Below, one piece after another: positions 35,161 to 46,037 of a DNA stretch of 64,000 nt. The stretch's first letter is position 1. Every line of letters starts with the position of its first letter. The DNA lies in assembly GCF_033439725.1 (NCBI RefSeq), contig NW_026944385.1, positions 930,001 through 994,000 of the forward strand, read 5' to 3'. Below the pieces are notes generated by a model, which saw only the letters and a program-made list of their open reading frames with translations, did not search any database and was not told the origin of the DNA. This DNA comes from Neurospora tetraspora. Lineage: Eukaryota; Ascomycota; Sordariomycetes; Sordariales; Sordariaceae. The position numbers and the translations under genes were made by a program.

Positions 35161-36280
35161 ATGAGGGCATCACTTTTTCTCTCTACAGCCGCAGCCCTGC
35201 TTGGGGCTTGCGGGGTGTCAGCAAGATCCGTGTTTGCACACTTTATGGTAGGTTATTTCCCTGGGATAGTGGAATGGTAGTAAGGCTAACTGAGCTCATT
35301 GCACATGCAGGTTGGGAACGCCGCCAACTACGCTTCAAACGACTGGAAAAAAGATATCAGCTTGGCCCGAGAGGCTCAGATTGATGCCTTTGCTCTCAAC
35401 ATTGCCTAGAAGGAGCCCAATATCGCATCCTCCCTGCCCACGGCCTTTTCGGCGGCCGCTGCCATGGGATTTGATCTGTTCTTCTCCTTTGATTATGCTG
35501 GCAATGGCGCATGGCCCAAGGACGAGGTTGATTCCTTGCTTGCCAAGTATGCGGCTCATTCAGCATATTTCAAGTATAACGGCAAGTCCCTTGTCTCGAC
35601 CTTCGAGGGTCCAGACAGCGCCGATGACTGGATCGACCTCAAGAATGATCACAACGTCTTTTTCATTCCGGATTGGTCATTGGGGGCCAAAGAGGCCTTG
35701 AAAAGAGGCGGTGGCGTTGCCGACGGCTTATTCAGCTGGGCAGCCTGGCCCTGGGGAGCTCAAGACATGGACACTTACACCGACGCGTCATATTTGGAGT
35801 ACCTGAACGGCAAGCCTTACATGATGCCCATATCACCTTGGTTCTTTACCAACCTTCCCGGCTACAACAAGAACTGGCTTTGGAGAGGTGACAGTCTCTG
35901 GTACGACCGCTGGGTGCAAGCATCATATAACAAGACAAGCGCCGATTTGATTGACAATACCCAGTTTGTGGAGATCATCTCATGTGAGCACACTTACATA
36001 CCTACCTCTACCTTTTCTAGTAGCACCAAAAGAAAACGCGCTTCGAGAACTATGCGCTGATGCAACGTTTTTAACAGGGAATGACTACGGCGAGTCCCAT
36101 TACATTGGTCCTCTTTACGACAAAGGCATGGAGGCATTCACCATTGGCAAAGGCCCTAGCAACTTCGCCAAAGATATGCCGCACGACGGATGGCGCCTCT
36201 TTCTGCCGTATGTGATCAGCCTTTTCGTCAGTGGGAGATGTCGTTTGGCGCTGCGAAGAACAAGTACCTTGATAATTTGA
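35161..36280 (+). pseudogene. GH71 alpha-1,3-glucanase (mutanase), broken and shortened
   Basis: Signal peptide (MRASLFLSTAAALLGACGVS). A 63-nt intron (35248-35310) leads to HFMVGNAANYASNDWKKDI, the family's N-terminal signature. FDLFFSFDYAGNG, STFEGPDSADDW, FIPDW and GVADGLFSWAAWPWG follow. A second intron (35984-36077, donor GTGAGC, acceptor AACAG) joins EIIS|WNDYGESHYIGPL, a key GH71 motif, then DMPHDGWRLFLPYVI. An in-frame TAG at 35407-35409 falls after DAFALNIA where a CAG would be natural. The frame ends early after LPYVISLF, so the usual C-terminus is missing. The family degrades cell-wall or environmental alpha-1,3-glucan. Probably inactive, though stop readthrough cannot be excluded. 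Confidence 0.85.
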
Positions 36281-36890
36281 TGCCGGTGATGGGAGCGCCC
36301 TTTGGGCCGCTGTTTGAGCTTGAGTGTGGGCCATGGCGATGAGAATGGGGAGGAGAGCGAGGCCCTAGTTATGTGTCCGGGGAAGAGTCTCGAGATGGAG
36401 TGACGTGCCGTGCGAGGAATGGATGGCTACGAGCGTGCAGGAATGGGATCCACTAGTGCCGACCAATCGTTAAGCGTCATGGTCATTGTGAGGCCCACAG
36501 TTTTCATCCAATAGACGGGCCCGTTGCCTTTGGCTCCGCCGCCTAGAGCTGAACAATGCGGGCCGCTGCGTTGTCACTTGTGCAACCTCCGCTTTCAACC
36601 TTCTGGACCCACTTCCCGATTCTTGCTGTATTTCGTGCAATCAGACATGCAGCCGTCGACTCTGTTTGTTTTCCACTTGCCACTTCCCGATTGGCCTTTT
36701 GAGAGATCGTTTGAGTTGTCGGATTAGCCCATTGTGTTGTTGTTGTTTGTTTGTTTGCTTGTTGTCTGTGTTCCGGCGAAAAAGTGAGTGGCCGAGCAGA
36801 AGATATCTCTCCTCCTTCGTCCTCCTTCTTACACAGAAGTCCTCACAACTATGATAAGCGTCGTAACACTGAGCGGCTCGACCGACAAAA
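36281..36890. other. Intergenic after GH71
   Basis: No gene recognised. A TTGTTTGTTTG tract lies near 36738-36760. It ends at the LINE leader. Confidence 0.45.
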
Positions 36891-37620
36891 AGGCTTGGCA
36901 CCCTTGTCGCTAAATTTTTTGCTTCACTCTTTTCACGTCAACACCATCTCCGCATCCGCCCCACCTTCCAAAGGCCGCAGCCGTGGCCGGCCTCTCCGCA
37001 CGCATCAACCAGGTAGCGCGCGGCCTAGACCCGATGACGGCCCGACACCTCTTTACCGCCGGCTTCCTGCCTACCCTAACATACTGTGCAGCCGCCCTCT
37101 TCCCTGGCCACACGCGAATCGGACGCAGGGGCGGACAAGTGTCCACCAACATCAAGACCGCGCTCGACGAGATCGAGACAGCAGCATCGAAGGCTCTCCG
37201 AAAAACAATGTCGGTCTGGCGCACAGTCCCCAAGCTTGTCCCTTTCTGGTTGGCCGGCATCGCCCCACCCGAAATCATCAGACGAGAAACGGCCCGGGCC
37301 GCGGCAGGGCTCGCCACCCTCCCGGCCCACCACCCGCTAACCCAACGCTTGCGCACGCCCCCACCGCGCGGCTGGTCCCATCTCCACTCCCTCACCGAGT
37401 CCCAAGCCCCCCCGGATGAAAACACACCGGAGGAAACGTGGCTCCCCCGCCTCCCCGGCCTCCGGAGATGGCTCGCCCCCGACTCGGCAGATAACGGATT
37501 GGAGACGATTGTGTATGACCTCCTCCGTTGTGCAAAACATGATGATGAAACGAAAGAATCAATGGGAACGAGAAGGGAAGAGAAACACTACCGAGAACTG
37601 ACATCTTCGTCCTACAACAA
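36891..37620 (+). mobile_element. Internally deleted Tad-like LINE
   Basis: The leader AGGCTTGGCACCCTTGTCGC (also at 6590) is joined within about 90 bp to the C-terminal part of ORF2. The protein segment begins GLSARINQVARGLDPMTARH, then has TLTYCAAALFPG and VPFWLAGIAPPEIIRRETAR, typical of the region after the RT domain. Endonuclease and RT catalytic blocks are absent. The coding phase drifts near the end at about 37500-37675. Confidence 0.75.
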
Positions 37621-38003
37621 AAAGTCTTGGCGCCAAGTGTTAGTGTTAACGCTTGGTTGCCCGCAAAATCCCTAACACCACCTAAATCGCCGTTTTCACG
37701 GTCGATATTCCAACAACCACAACTATAAAATGTCTACGCCTTCGCCCTCTGGGGCCCCCAAACCACCGCCGCCGGCTATAATACCGGTTACTCCTCTGCC
37801 GGACCCCATTTTCGTCCAGCCCCCGCCCTCCACGACGGCGCAGTCGGCCAAAAGAGCCCGGACTGCGGACGAGGAAGTCCGTCACGCCCACACTACTACC
37901 ACTGCCTGACGGATTTCTACCACTGCCTCACCGATGTGGCACGTCTCATGCCCTACGGGAGGCGGAAGTAGACGTTAAAAATAACAACAACAACAACAAC
38001 AAA
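37621..38003 (+). mobile_element. Short non-LTR-derived element with AAC tail
   Basis: Starts near CTTGGCGCCAAGTGTTAG, carries an ATG frame at 37729 (MSTPSPSGAPKPPPPA...AKRARTADEEV, like a LINE ORF1 N-terminus, stopped after about 60 residues). It then jumps to a 3' end, CCGATGTGGCACGTCTCATG to about 37980, followed by an (AAC)n and A-rich tail. The same 3' end occurs at 53590-53668 and, inverted, in 38997-39753. A non-autonomous deletion derivative. Confidence 0.7.
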
Positions 38004-38785
38004 AAAAAAGCTGTTCTTGAAGCTTCTCAGAGGCAGCCTTGCTCTCCTCGGCAGAGACTCTCCTACCCCTGTAGCCGAACCAGGCAAAGAAGCTAAGGCC
38101 TCCGAGCCCGATCTTCTCGATCTGGTCCTTAAGTTCCTTTTGCTTATCCGTAAATTCCTCGCCCTTAACGGTCGACCAATGCTTGCCAACAGCCTTCTCC
38201 TCTTCCCAGACGGCATTGACCAAGCCGAGCAGGCCACTCGTTAGGTCCTTGCCCTTCTTCCACTTGATGTTCACCGGCTCGCTCACCAAACCCGTCCAGC
38301 CGCCCTTGCTTCTGCGCGACCAGAACTTCTTCTCCAGCACCTTGTCCTCGAAGTACTCGTTTTCGGCGAATTCGAAGCGGAAGAGGACGCTACGAGGGTC
38401 TCCGGAGCCACCATTCTCGATTTCGAAATGGGAAATGGAGAACGAGGTGAGGGACGAGAGCAAAAGGGCGGAGTCTTGTGGTTGGATGTACTCGTCAATG
38501 TCTTGCGGTGCTTGCTCGAAAACCAAGGGCCAGAAGTTGGGGATCTGGGCTACGACCTTCTCGCGCTTCTCGTAGAGTGGGCGGGACAGCTGGACCTGCT
38601 GGCGGACTTCCAGATGAGACAAGTTAGTGATGAGTGATACTCAAACACAAGTACACGACAAAAATGACGATAAGATGGGGAACACGAAAAGCAGGCTTAC
38701 TGATCTCGGTCTCAACATCCTCGAACTCGTTCTCGAGGTCGCGCAATTCCTCGTACGTAACGGAGGTTTCTGCCGGGGAAGCCAT
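37975..38785 (-). CDS. NAP-family histone chaperone (Vps75/SET-like), C-terminus replaced by LINE tail
   Basis: Exon 1 38701-38785 (MASPAETSVTYEELRDLENE), a 94-nt intron 38607-38700 (donor GTAAGC, branch CACTAAC, acceptor GGAAG), then exon 2 from 38606. Splicing gives ETEIIRQQVQLSRPLYEKRE, the dimerisation helix of NAP proteins, then IPNFWPLVFEQAP, the beta-sheet 'earmuff' core and GLSFFAWFGYRGRRVSAEES. The family normally goes on to an FPDGEDLAVAI-type segment and an acidic tail. Here the frame runs at once into the (AAC)n tail of the adjacent non-LTR element and ends in a Cys run. Role by family: nuclear histone H3-H4 chaperone, in yeast partner of the Rtt109 acetyltransferase. Likely C-terminally truncated; the acidic tail is often dispensable for folding. 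Confidence 0.85.
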
Positions 38786-38996
38786 GTTTGCTGGGTCGTG
38801 CGTGAAGTTTGACGCGAGGTGTTCAGAGAAGTCACGGCCACCAAGAAGATGTAGGAGAGAACACGTGAAGAAGTCGTGCCTCAAGACGGAATAGAAGTTG
38901 CAGTTACTTTCCGTCGATCGCCTAGTCCTGTTTCATGCTTCGGCAGGCACGTCGGGTTCTGTGGCACGAGCGAGTACCTTTGCGGTTCACTGTGGG

Positions 38997-39753
38997 TTGT
39001 TGTTGTTATTTTTAACGTCTACTTCCGCCTCCCGAAGGGCATGAGACGTGCGCAAGCTACCTAGATACCAGAAATTGGCCCAAATCCTCCTTCTATAACC
39101 CCTACAAAGTAGAGCGCAAACCACGGCTTATTGCCTTTACTTGTGCATCGCCCCCGAAAAGAGATACCTTAATTAGGGGCCCCAATTCAGCATTCGCTGT
39201 CGGGTTGAGCCCTCGTCCTGTCCGTGCCCTAGGGCGCGGACTCCCACAAATTCCGTAGCTAATTTTGAGGGATAGAGGTCAACGCTGTTGGAGGGAAACC
39301 ACAAGGGGAAAAAAAAACCCCAAAATTGGTCCGCCGTCCTCCTTTAGTTGATAAAGAGAGAGGATTGAGGAAGATTTGACGATTAGAATGCGGCCCAGGC
39401 CGTTTTAGGTCCGGCAAGCGGCGTCCTAAGGTAGAGTTTTCGAGGTGGTTGTTATCTGTCGTAGCTTTCCGTCGTTGGGCCTGTCGTCGGAAGCCCAGTA
39501 GATAGTATTGTCCTCGGCGCCCCTTTATCTTCCTCAAGTAGTGAATCTCGAAGAGCTCGGCTTCAAAGCTACCGGCGTTGTCGAATACGGAGGTCAACTC
39601 TCCAGAATCCCTCCGTCGTTGTCGAAATGGAGGGTTAGACCATTGTTAGCCCGAAGGCACCCAAAAGCACCAAAAAAAGGGTAGTTCTTGGCTTAGCCAC
39701 TTAACAACCGACTAACAGTGGGTGCCAAGAAAAACTTTTTCGGGGGAGAGTTG
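38997..39753 (-). mobile_element. Non-LTR element with 16-bp target duplication
   Basis: A 757-bp insert on the minus strand, ending at its 3' side in the AACGTC...AAAAATAACAACAAC tail. It is flanked by the perfect 16-bp direct repeat TGCGGTTCACTGTGGG (38981-38996 and 39754-39769). The 5' end (TTCTTGGCACCCACTGTTAG) resembles the starts of the elements at 36891 and 37621. A 112-residue frame (39259-39597) has no recognised domain. Size and tail suggest a non-autonomous, LINE-mobilised element. Confidence 0.85.
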
Positions 39754-39999
39754 TGCGGTTCACTGTGGGGTTGCAGAGGGCAGTAGGTCAGAATTAGCTT
39801 TGTTGAGGTGGACGGGCTCAACCCAACTTGACTGGTTGGGAGAATGGGTTTGTAGATAAAAATACACTTTTCAATTAGGCTCTTTTGTTGAGTTCTTTTT
39901 GTCACTCGCTTACTTTTGGTCTGAATTGTAAGTTACTGTTGCCTTTTCACTCTTTTACCCCCGAATTCCCGTCAATCTTGGCCCGCCCAGTATATCAAA

Positions 40000-41388
40000 A
40001 TGAGAAACACCCACCAGACTCTCAAGAGAGCGGCGAGTCTCTACAGCACTTCCCAGTTAAAATACAGCGCCTCATCTACTCTGCGATCCCAATCCCGCCT
40101 TTTACACGCTCAATTCCGCTCACTCTCGTCGGCTGCAGGCTCCCAGGTGGTGAACAGCCTGGCACCAAACAAGTACCAAAAGCCGGACTCGTTCGCTGGC
40201 CGGAACAGTCTCCTACAGGCTACCATTGCAGCAGACGCGCCCAGGAATGACTGGACAAAGGAGGAGATCCGAGAAATATACCAAACTCCGCTGATGGAAT
40301 TGGTCTACTCGGCTGTAAGGCGCACCAGAAGAAGATAGGAAACACAAAACATTTACCAAGTAGCCTAACACTCACCTCTCCAGTCAACCCTCCACCGACG
40401 ATTCTTTGACCCCGCCAGCGTCCAGCTCTGCACGCTCATGAACATCAAGACAGGTGGATGCTCAGAAGACTGCTCCTACTGCGCCCAGTCGATCCGGTAC
40501 AAGACGGGTGTAAAGGCAACAAAGATATCATCCGTCGATGAGGTCCTCCAGGCTGCCAAAATCGCAAAAGAAAATGGATCGACTCGGTTCTGCATGGGGG
40601 CCGCCTGGAGGGACATGCGAGGCCGCAAGACGAACCTTAAGAACATCAAAGCGATGGTGAGAGGGGTGAGGGAGCTCGGGATGGAGGCCTGCGTCACTCT
40701 AGGGATGATTGACGGAAACCAAGCGGCGGAACTGCGCGATGCCGGACTCACTGCATACAACCACAACGTCGACACCTCCCGGGAGTACTATCCAAACGTC
40801 ATCACAACCCGGACCTACGACGAACGACTCAAGACAATCAACAACGTCCGCCAGGCCGGAATCCACGTCTGCTCGGGTGGAATCCTCGGCCTCGGTGAAG
40901 ATGACGCGGACCGTGTGAGCTTCCTATACACCGTTGCAACGATGGAAAGCCACCCGGAGAGCTTCCCAATCAACGCTCTCGTCCCCATCAAGGGAACCCC
41001 ACTTGGAGACGCCAGCGCCGCCAAATCTGAAACCGGGGAGCCGGAATCGACCGTAACCTTCCACGATACCGTCCGGATGGTGGCCACTGCACGGCTTGTT
41101 CTGCCAGGCTCGGTGATTCGGCTTGCGGCAGGGAGAATCAATTTGACAGAGTCCGAGCAGGTTCTTTGCTTTATGGCTGGAGCAAATGCAATCTTTACAG
41201 GAGAAAAGATGCTGACTACACCGTGCAGTGGATGGGACGAGGACAAGGCCATGTTTGACCGGTGGGGTCTCCGGCCGATGCTTCCAGACGAGCTGCACGG
41301 ATCAGAGAAGAGGCAGCATGCTGGCACCGAAGTCGGCCTCGAGCAGGAGCGTGCTGATGCTGTGAGAATGGTGCCTTCGTCTGCCTGA
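40000..41388 (+). CDS. BIO2: Biotin synthase, mitochondrial
   Basis: Radical-SAM enzyme inserting sulfur into dethiobiotin, last step of biotin synthesis. Exons 40000-40314 and 40384-41388; 69-nt intron (donor GTAAGG, branch CCTAAC, acceptor TCCAG), 439 residues. The first about 65 residues are Ser/Arg-rich without acids, a mitochondrial presequence. The core begins NDWTKEEIREIYQTPLMELV. The radical-SAM cluster cysteines are C131, C135 and C138 (GGCSEDCSYCAQS). ACVTLGM, HNVDTS, CSGGILGLGE and RLAAGR supply the conserved residues of the [2Fe-2S] site and substrate pocket. The length fits fungal orthologs and no defect is visible. I chose ATG 40000, after TATATCAAA, because it opens the presequence. 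It stands alone; no other biotin gene is adjacent. Confidence 0.97.
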
Positions 41389-42329
41389 GCAGCCGAGCCG
41401 GCCAGGCTGATTTTGGTGCCCGCAGGCATGTGCAGAACCCTTATTAGCCGCTGGCGAGGGTTTGTGATGAGCAGAATACCAGATCGACGCCGGAGAACAG
41501 TGCTGGTGATCTTCGGGAAGCCTTTGCTGGAGGTCGGCGGGGGGCATGATCTCGGCTATGTATGACGTGATTAAGGCTGCACTGGTCCTGGGGCGGGGGG
41601 ATGAGCTGGAGGAGAGCGAGTGACTAAAGAGGACCCTTCACTATCAACCGGAGTAGTTTCAAGCGGACTCGATTAGATATATTTTATCTTTTATTTTGTG
41701 CGGATTGATTTGAAAAAGGAGTTTTAATTTTGATTGACATATTCTGTGGTATTCCGATAGATACGTAGAGGTACCTGACGACTTCGTACGACTGCTCGCA
41801 ACTGCTAGATGAGCTGTAGGACGGGATATAGAGTGCGGTTGGTGATGCTGACGGTGCCTTCTGGCTCTTGAGGTATCGTAATGGGGGTTGTGTTTAAAGC
41901 GGAAGGAGCTCCCCATGAGGGCATCTCTTCTTGCAAGGAAAGCACTTTACTTAGCTCCTCCCACGAATCTTTTTCGCTTCCCCTCTTCGTCTGCTCTTTC
42001 GAATTCCTCTTGTTCAAGCTGCCTTGAACACTGCACACTTACACTTTCCAACCATCTCTCAATCTCACTTCGAACCGTCCGACCTCGCGACTACGCGCTG
42101 ATTGGGCCGCCCTGAATTGGTTAATCTGACAAATCTTTGACCGACAACGGCCAACATCGACTCAAGGGCTCTTCCCAACTCTCAGCACCTTAAAGTAGTA
42201 CCTGTAGCAACCTACTTGGATAGTATGCGAGATTCAAGCTTATCACATTTGCGTGAAGGGAATACGGCGGGATGTTAGGATCTTATCAAGGTATGGCATC
42301 TATCCAACCTTACCTTATCGACGTCCCGT
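41389..42329. other. Intergenic after biotin synthase
   Basis: Short frames only; no domain or intron logic supports a gene. Confidence 0.5.
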
Positions 42330-42486
42330 ATATTCATCTTCTTAGCGCCGCCTCCCCACTCACCGTACTGCCTCCGTCCGAACGATATGGATATGGGAGG
42401 TGGTTGTTCAGTTTTTTGAACCTACCACGTGATTAAAAGACCCGTTTCATATCCTTCCCACTCCCATAGATAAGCAGACATATCGC
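42330..42486 (+). repeat. Partial copy of the 14.4/57.1-kb dispersed repeat
   Basis: Matches 14525-14680 and 57566-57717 (TTAGCGCCGCCTCCCCACT, GAACGATATGGATATGGGA). It stops inside the loop of the hairpin that the longer copies carry. About 50 bp later comes a T29 run (42537-42565). Confidence 0.8.
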
Positions 42487-43546
42487 CTGACTAGTAGTTG
42501 GGTCGGTGACGACCAGCGAATCCCAGGTGTTGTATGTTTTTTTTTTTTTTTTTTTTTTTTTTTTTGGGGGTGCGATCCCTTTTGCCAAGTGGTTCCTCTT
42601 CTTGTGGTCTTTCTTCTTGAAGTTCTTGGGTTCTTTTTTGTTTGAAGAGATGGGACATGAGTGTCTGTATCGGTTTATTGGGGGGAAGGTGAGAGAGGAT
42701 GTAGATACGTACAGTGGGTGGGAGTCACACTGCACGGGCCATTGGAGTTTTGTCTTTCTGTTGTCGGGTGGGTTCATATCCCCACCCCTCCCTTGTCTTG
42801 TCGTGTGGGTCCATGCCCTCACACCCTTCCTGTATTTTAGCCCTCCACACTTCTTTTCCCTTTCTACTCTAGCCTTCTCTCCATAGCACACACACATCTA
42901 CACATCGTTTTACCCTCTACTCCAAGACGTTCTCCTTCCCTTCAATCACCGAAAGATGTCGTCGTTGCTCGACGCCATTAGGAGAAATCGTTAAGAAGAA
43001 AAAATGACGCTCGCCTGGTTCTCGGTGAAAAGGGACACTCGCCGTCGCCTCAACAACACCATCTCAAATAAAGACAAACGAAAAGTTGAATAGACGTGTC
43101 GCATCGAAGAGTTCGGAGCTGTATAGTGGATATCAAATCATCCTTGCTTGGCGCCAAGCAGATGCTGCTGAGTGTCGACATGTCGATAGGTCACCATATC
43201 TCCCGCATTTCTCCACGGTGTGAGAGCGCAGCTCGAAGATAGACTAGAGAAATAGACGTTTACTAATGACGCAGACGCCCTCGCTACACTTTTGAGGCCC
43301 TCATCGATCATCCACACGATACTCTCATCTGGAACCGAGTCGACGAAGCCATCATCAACTCCAGACCGTCCCCAGAAATACGAGCCTCTTCTATCCACCA
43401 AAACCCAATGGTTGCGCAACAAGATCCCGGACTATAGCAGCCAAGCTTGGAAGGAAACTCTCGGTTGCCCTCCGCCATCCGCAGCAAAGACGACCCCGTT
43501 CCACCAGTCACGCCTTCGACCCATTTCGGGGCTCTTTTTCCGGCCG
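42487..43546. other. Intergenic and THI5 3' region
   Basis: T29 tract at 42537-42565 and a CT-rich stretch at 42780-42950 followed by a very short ATG frame at 42956. No convincing gene. The part nearest 43546 is the 3' flank of THI5. Confidence 0.45.
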
Positions 43547-44752
43547 CTAGCGACATAGGGGCAAGCGGCGGAAGCCACCGCAGCCAGCCACATTCTTCTG
43601 GAGCTCAGCCATTCGCTTCTGGTCGCCAGTAGGGTCAATAGAAGCCGGCTGCAGAGCCCAGTCAAGAAATTCGTTGGTATAGTTTGGTGTGAACTCTGGG
43701 CCCAGGACCTGAAGTCGTTGACCATATTTGGTGACCTTGGCCCAGTCGCGCTCGACGTTCTTGAGGTCCTCGGAGAAGTATGCGTAGCTGCGCTCAAAGA
43801 TCTTTCTGTTGAGCTCAGTGCCCATAACAGGCTTAAAGTCAACATACTCCTTCCACGCAGCGTGCGGGTTTGCCAGGACAAAGTCAGTCGCTTTCTTGAC
43901 GGCGCGCATGAAGGCCCGAACCTTGTCCGGATTCTGCGCGATGAAGGTCTCGTTGCCAATGTAGAGAATCGAGCAGAAGCAGCAGCATCCGAGTTCCGCG
44001 AGCTCGTCAATGCGAAGCATCTGGACGTCGGCCCTGTCCCGGCCCTGGGTAGCAAGCCAATCCTCCAGCTCAACCATCTGCACGTTCTCTAGGCCGATAC
44101 CGGCGTCAATATCCCCCTTGATAATGGCACTGGAGACGTTCATGCCGCAGCGGACGGCGGTGTAATCGGCGGGAGTCAGGCCGTAGTGCGAAGTGAGCTC
44201 ATCGATCTGAATCTTGCCAAACTCGCCGACGTAGCCGATACGCTTGCCCTTGAGGGACCTAAAGTCGGCGGTGATTCCGGAATCCTTGAGGTAGACGACG
44301 CCGGTGAAGGGTTCGTCCAGAAGGCTGCCAATCGAGAGGACAGGGAAGTTACGGGCTTTGGCCTGTTTGAAGTATTAGCACTTGACCATCTTGTGAGCAA
44401 TCCCCGGCTGAGGGTTGCGAATCTTACAGCAAGAGTGTGAATCATGGCCTTGAAACCAAGGTCAACTTTGCCGCTGCCGATAATTTCGGTTACGTCCTGC
44501 CATGCTCTGTTAGCCAGTGCCCGGGAACTGGCACATTGAGACCGCATGAATTACGCTGGGGTCGTTGGGCTCCAGGAGAGCCACCTGGATGCCCTCTTCT
44601 TTGAAGAACCCTTTGGCCTGGGCAAGGTAAAGCGGTGCATGGTACGGCGTAGCGTGCCTGTATTGCGTCAGCGGTTGACACGACAAGCTTCGGCATACAT
44701 GAGTGATTGGAGCTTACCAGTTGGTGAGGAAAGTTATCTTATCCGCAGACAT
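43547..44752 (-). CDS. THI5: HMP-P synthase, thiamine pyrimidine biosynthesis
   Basis: Makes 4-amino-5-hydroxymethyl-2-methylpyrimidine phosphate from PLP and its own histidine, a single-turnover enzyme in the cytosol. Exons 44718-44752, 44555-44657, 44428-44496 and 43547-44362; introns of 60, 58 and 65 nt, all GT-AG, with CTGAC or CTAA-type branch sites. The product is 340 residues, exactly the yeast THI5 length. Key residues fall at yeast numbers: Lys62 (PLP) and His66 (donor) in [10 protein letters not shown], and the iron-binding CCCFC at 195-199 ([14 protein letters not shown]). [14 protein letters not shown] and [17 protein letters not shown] are also present, with the C-terminal CGGFRRL. 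Intact. A TPP riboswitch in the 5'UTR intron indicates repression by thiamine pyrophosphate. Orthologs: nmt1 in fission yeast, NMT-1 in Neurospora. Confidence 0.97.
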
Positions 44753-44773
44753 GTTGGCGCAACACGAGCAAAG

Positions 44774-45014
44774 CTGCGAAAGTTAGTTGATCTTCAATAA
44801 GAGGGGAAGGGGTCCCAAGAAGCCAATCCTTTCGCTGGTATTATCCAGATCAAGTTCGCCGGTATTTCTCAGACCAATGGGTACCGCCGCAGTTGGCCCA
44901 TCGTATCAAACTCATTCCAAAGACCTTTGAATACAAGGCATGAAAGAGCGATAAGAGTGAACGAACTGTGGCGAAACCAACATGGACACCCGGTAGCTGT
45001 CTTGTCTACTTTAC
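44774..45014 (-). other. 5'UTR intron of THI5 holding the riboswitch
   Basis: Donor GTAAAG at 45014-45009, branch CAACTAAC and acceptor TTTCGCAG ending at 44774, 21 nt before the ATG. Length 241 nt. If retained, it exposes a complete upstream ORF (44912-44941, MPCIQRSLE). This matches the arrangement known for Neurospora NMT1, where TPP binding changes 5' splice-site choice. Confidence 0.8.
44822..44897 (-). promoter_or_regulatory. TPP riboswitch aptamer (THI element)
   Basis: On the minus strand the diagnostic cores CTGAGAAATACC (pyrimidine-sensing arm) and CTTGATCTGGATAATACCAG (thiazole/pyrophosphate arm) occur in order, closed by a GCCAA/TTGGC stem (44893-44897 with 44822-44826). The P3 arm is short. 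It lies in the 5'UTR intron of THI5, so control is likely by alternative splicing, as shown in other filamentous ascomycetes. Confidence 0.95.
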
Positions 45015-45421
45015 CTCGATCCTGGAGTTCCCATTGTAATAGGTGTTATGGCTTTTCGGACGCTGGTCGCGTACCAATGGTATAGCAGAGTCAACTGTCG
45101 ATACGGACTGATTCAGGAGCGAAATGTCGAGTTGTTTGGGGGCAAAAGGCAAGGTTACCCCTCAATGCGGGTGCTCGAGTTATATAGCTTCCATACTACC
45201 CCCGATATCGGGCCACGACTGATTTGCAGTGGGCAAAGGTGGATGACGCCATTGCCATAAAGACGAGTGGCGGAAGAATATCAGTGGGACGTCGGCGTGC
45301 CGTCCCTCGCTGTTTCATCATGGCGGGGCACTAATAGCCGCTTTCGGGGTCGCCATCCGATTCCCCCCGTGTCTTGAGCGATGTGACTGGCGCCAAAGAC
45401 CTCTGGCATCCCAGTGACCAC
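45015..45421. other. THI5 promoter region
   Basis: Upstream of the THI5 leader; no gene seen. Confidence 0.5.
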
Positions 45422-45619
45422 TGTGACCATGGCTCGTCCAGACTGGACGGCTGCCTCAGGCAGTCAAGCACCCGTGGAGTCACGTGCACGCGCGCAACCT
45501 TTTGAGGGCGGGTGGCCGGGTCTGCCCTGTGGGCCTCTCTTTCTCCCTTTTTTTCTTCGTAGAACCTTAATCGATCCTTATTGGCCAGCACCTGCGTACA
45601 GCTCTGCTGTCCCCTTACA
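45422..45619 (+). mobile_element. LTR-like element ending CCCCTTACA
   Basis: The last 90 bp (CTTCGTAGAACCTTA...TGTCCCCTTACA) match the ends of the solo LTRs at 56209-56476 and 59141-59360. The following 140 bp (TTCTTAGCACTTTGTG...GACAAGTCAAG, 45620-45760) match 58997-59140, which there lie before the LTR. The start is uncertain and I saw no target duplication. Confidence 0.5.
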
Positions 45620-46037
45620 TTCTTAGCACTTTGTGGGAACGCGCAGTCGATATACCTTGTGATCCTAGACATCGGCTTGCCTTTCATACATTGGTGCTTA
45701 TAGGAATCATTGGCTTTCGGCCCGGCACTTATGAGAACATGTTTTATCGACAAGTCAAGCTACTTGTCGTTCGCGATCCGGATACAAAGCAGCTAAGGCT
45801 TGTTGCTTAAGATCACGATCAATCAAAACAAGCTATCGGCTAACAAAATTAATAAGGGGGCAGATGTGTATGCATTCTTGCCTTTAACCGTTGATTCAAA
45901 CTAACACTTTTCTAGAGTGACCTTTCCTATTGCTATGGTACCAGGCTAGATCCTGTTTAGTTACGTTTGTAGCTATTCAAGCTCTACATGATGATGCCCT
46001 CGAAACAGAGTTTTTGTCCTTCGACGAACTACTTCAG

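Noticed and set aside
35088-35384. Overlapping short frames at the GH71 start
   Set aside because: The signal peptide at 35161 with its intron explains the region better.
40476-41429. Minus-strand ORFs across biotin synthase
   Set aside because: Antisense shadows of a strongly conserved gene.
42506-42897. ORFs around the T29 tract
   Set aside because: Low-complexity runs of Phe or Lys; no domain or intron support.
43432-44092. Long overlapping frames opposite to or shifted from THI5
   Set aside because: Shadows of the THI5 exon; THI5 motifs and splice sites account for the region.
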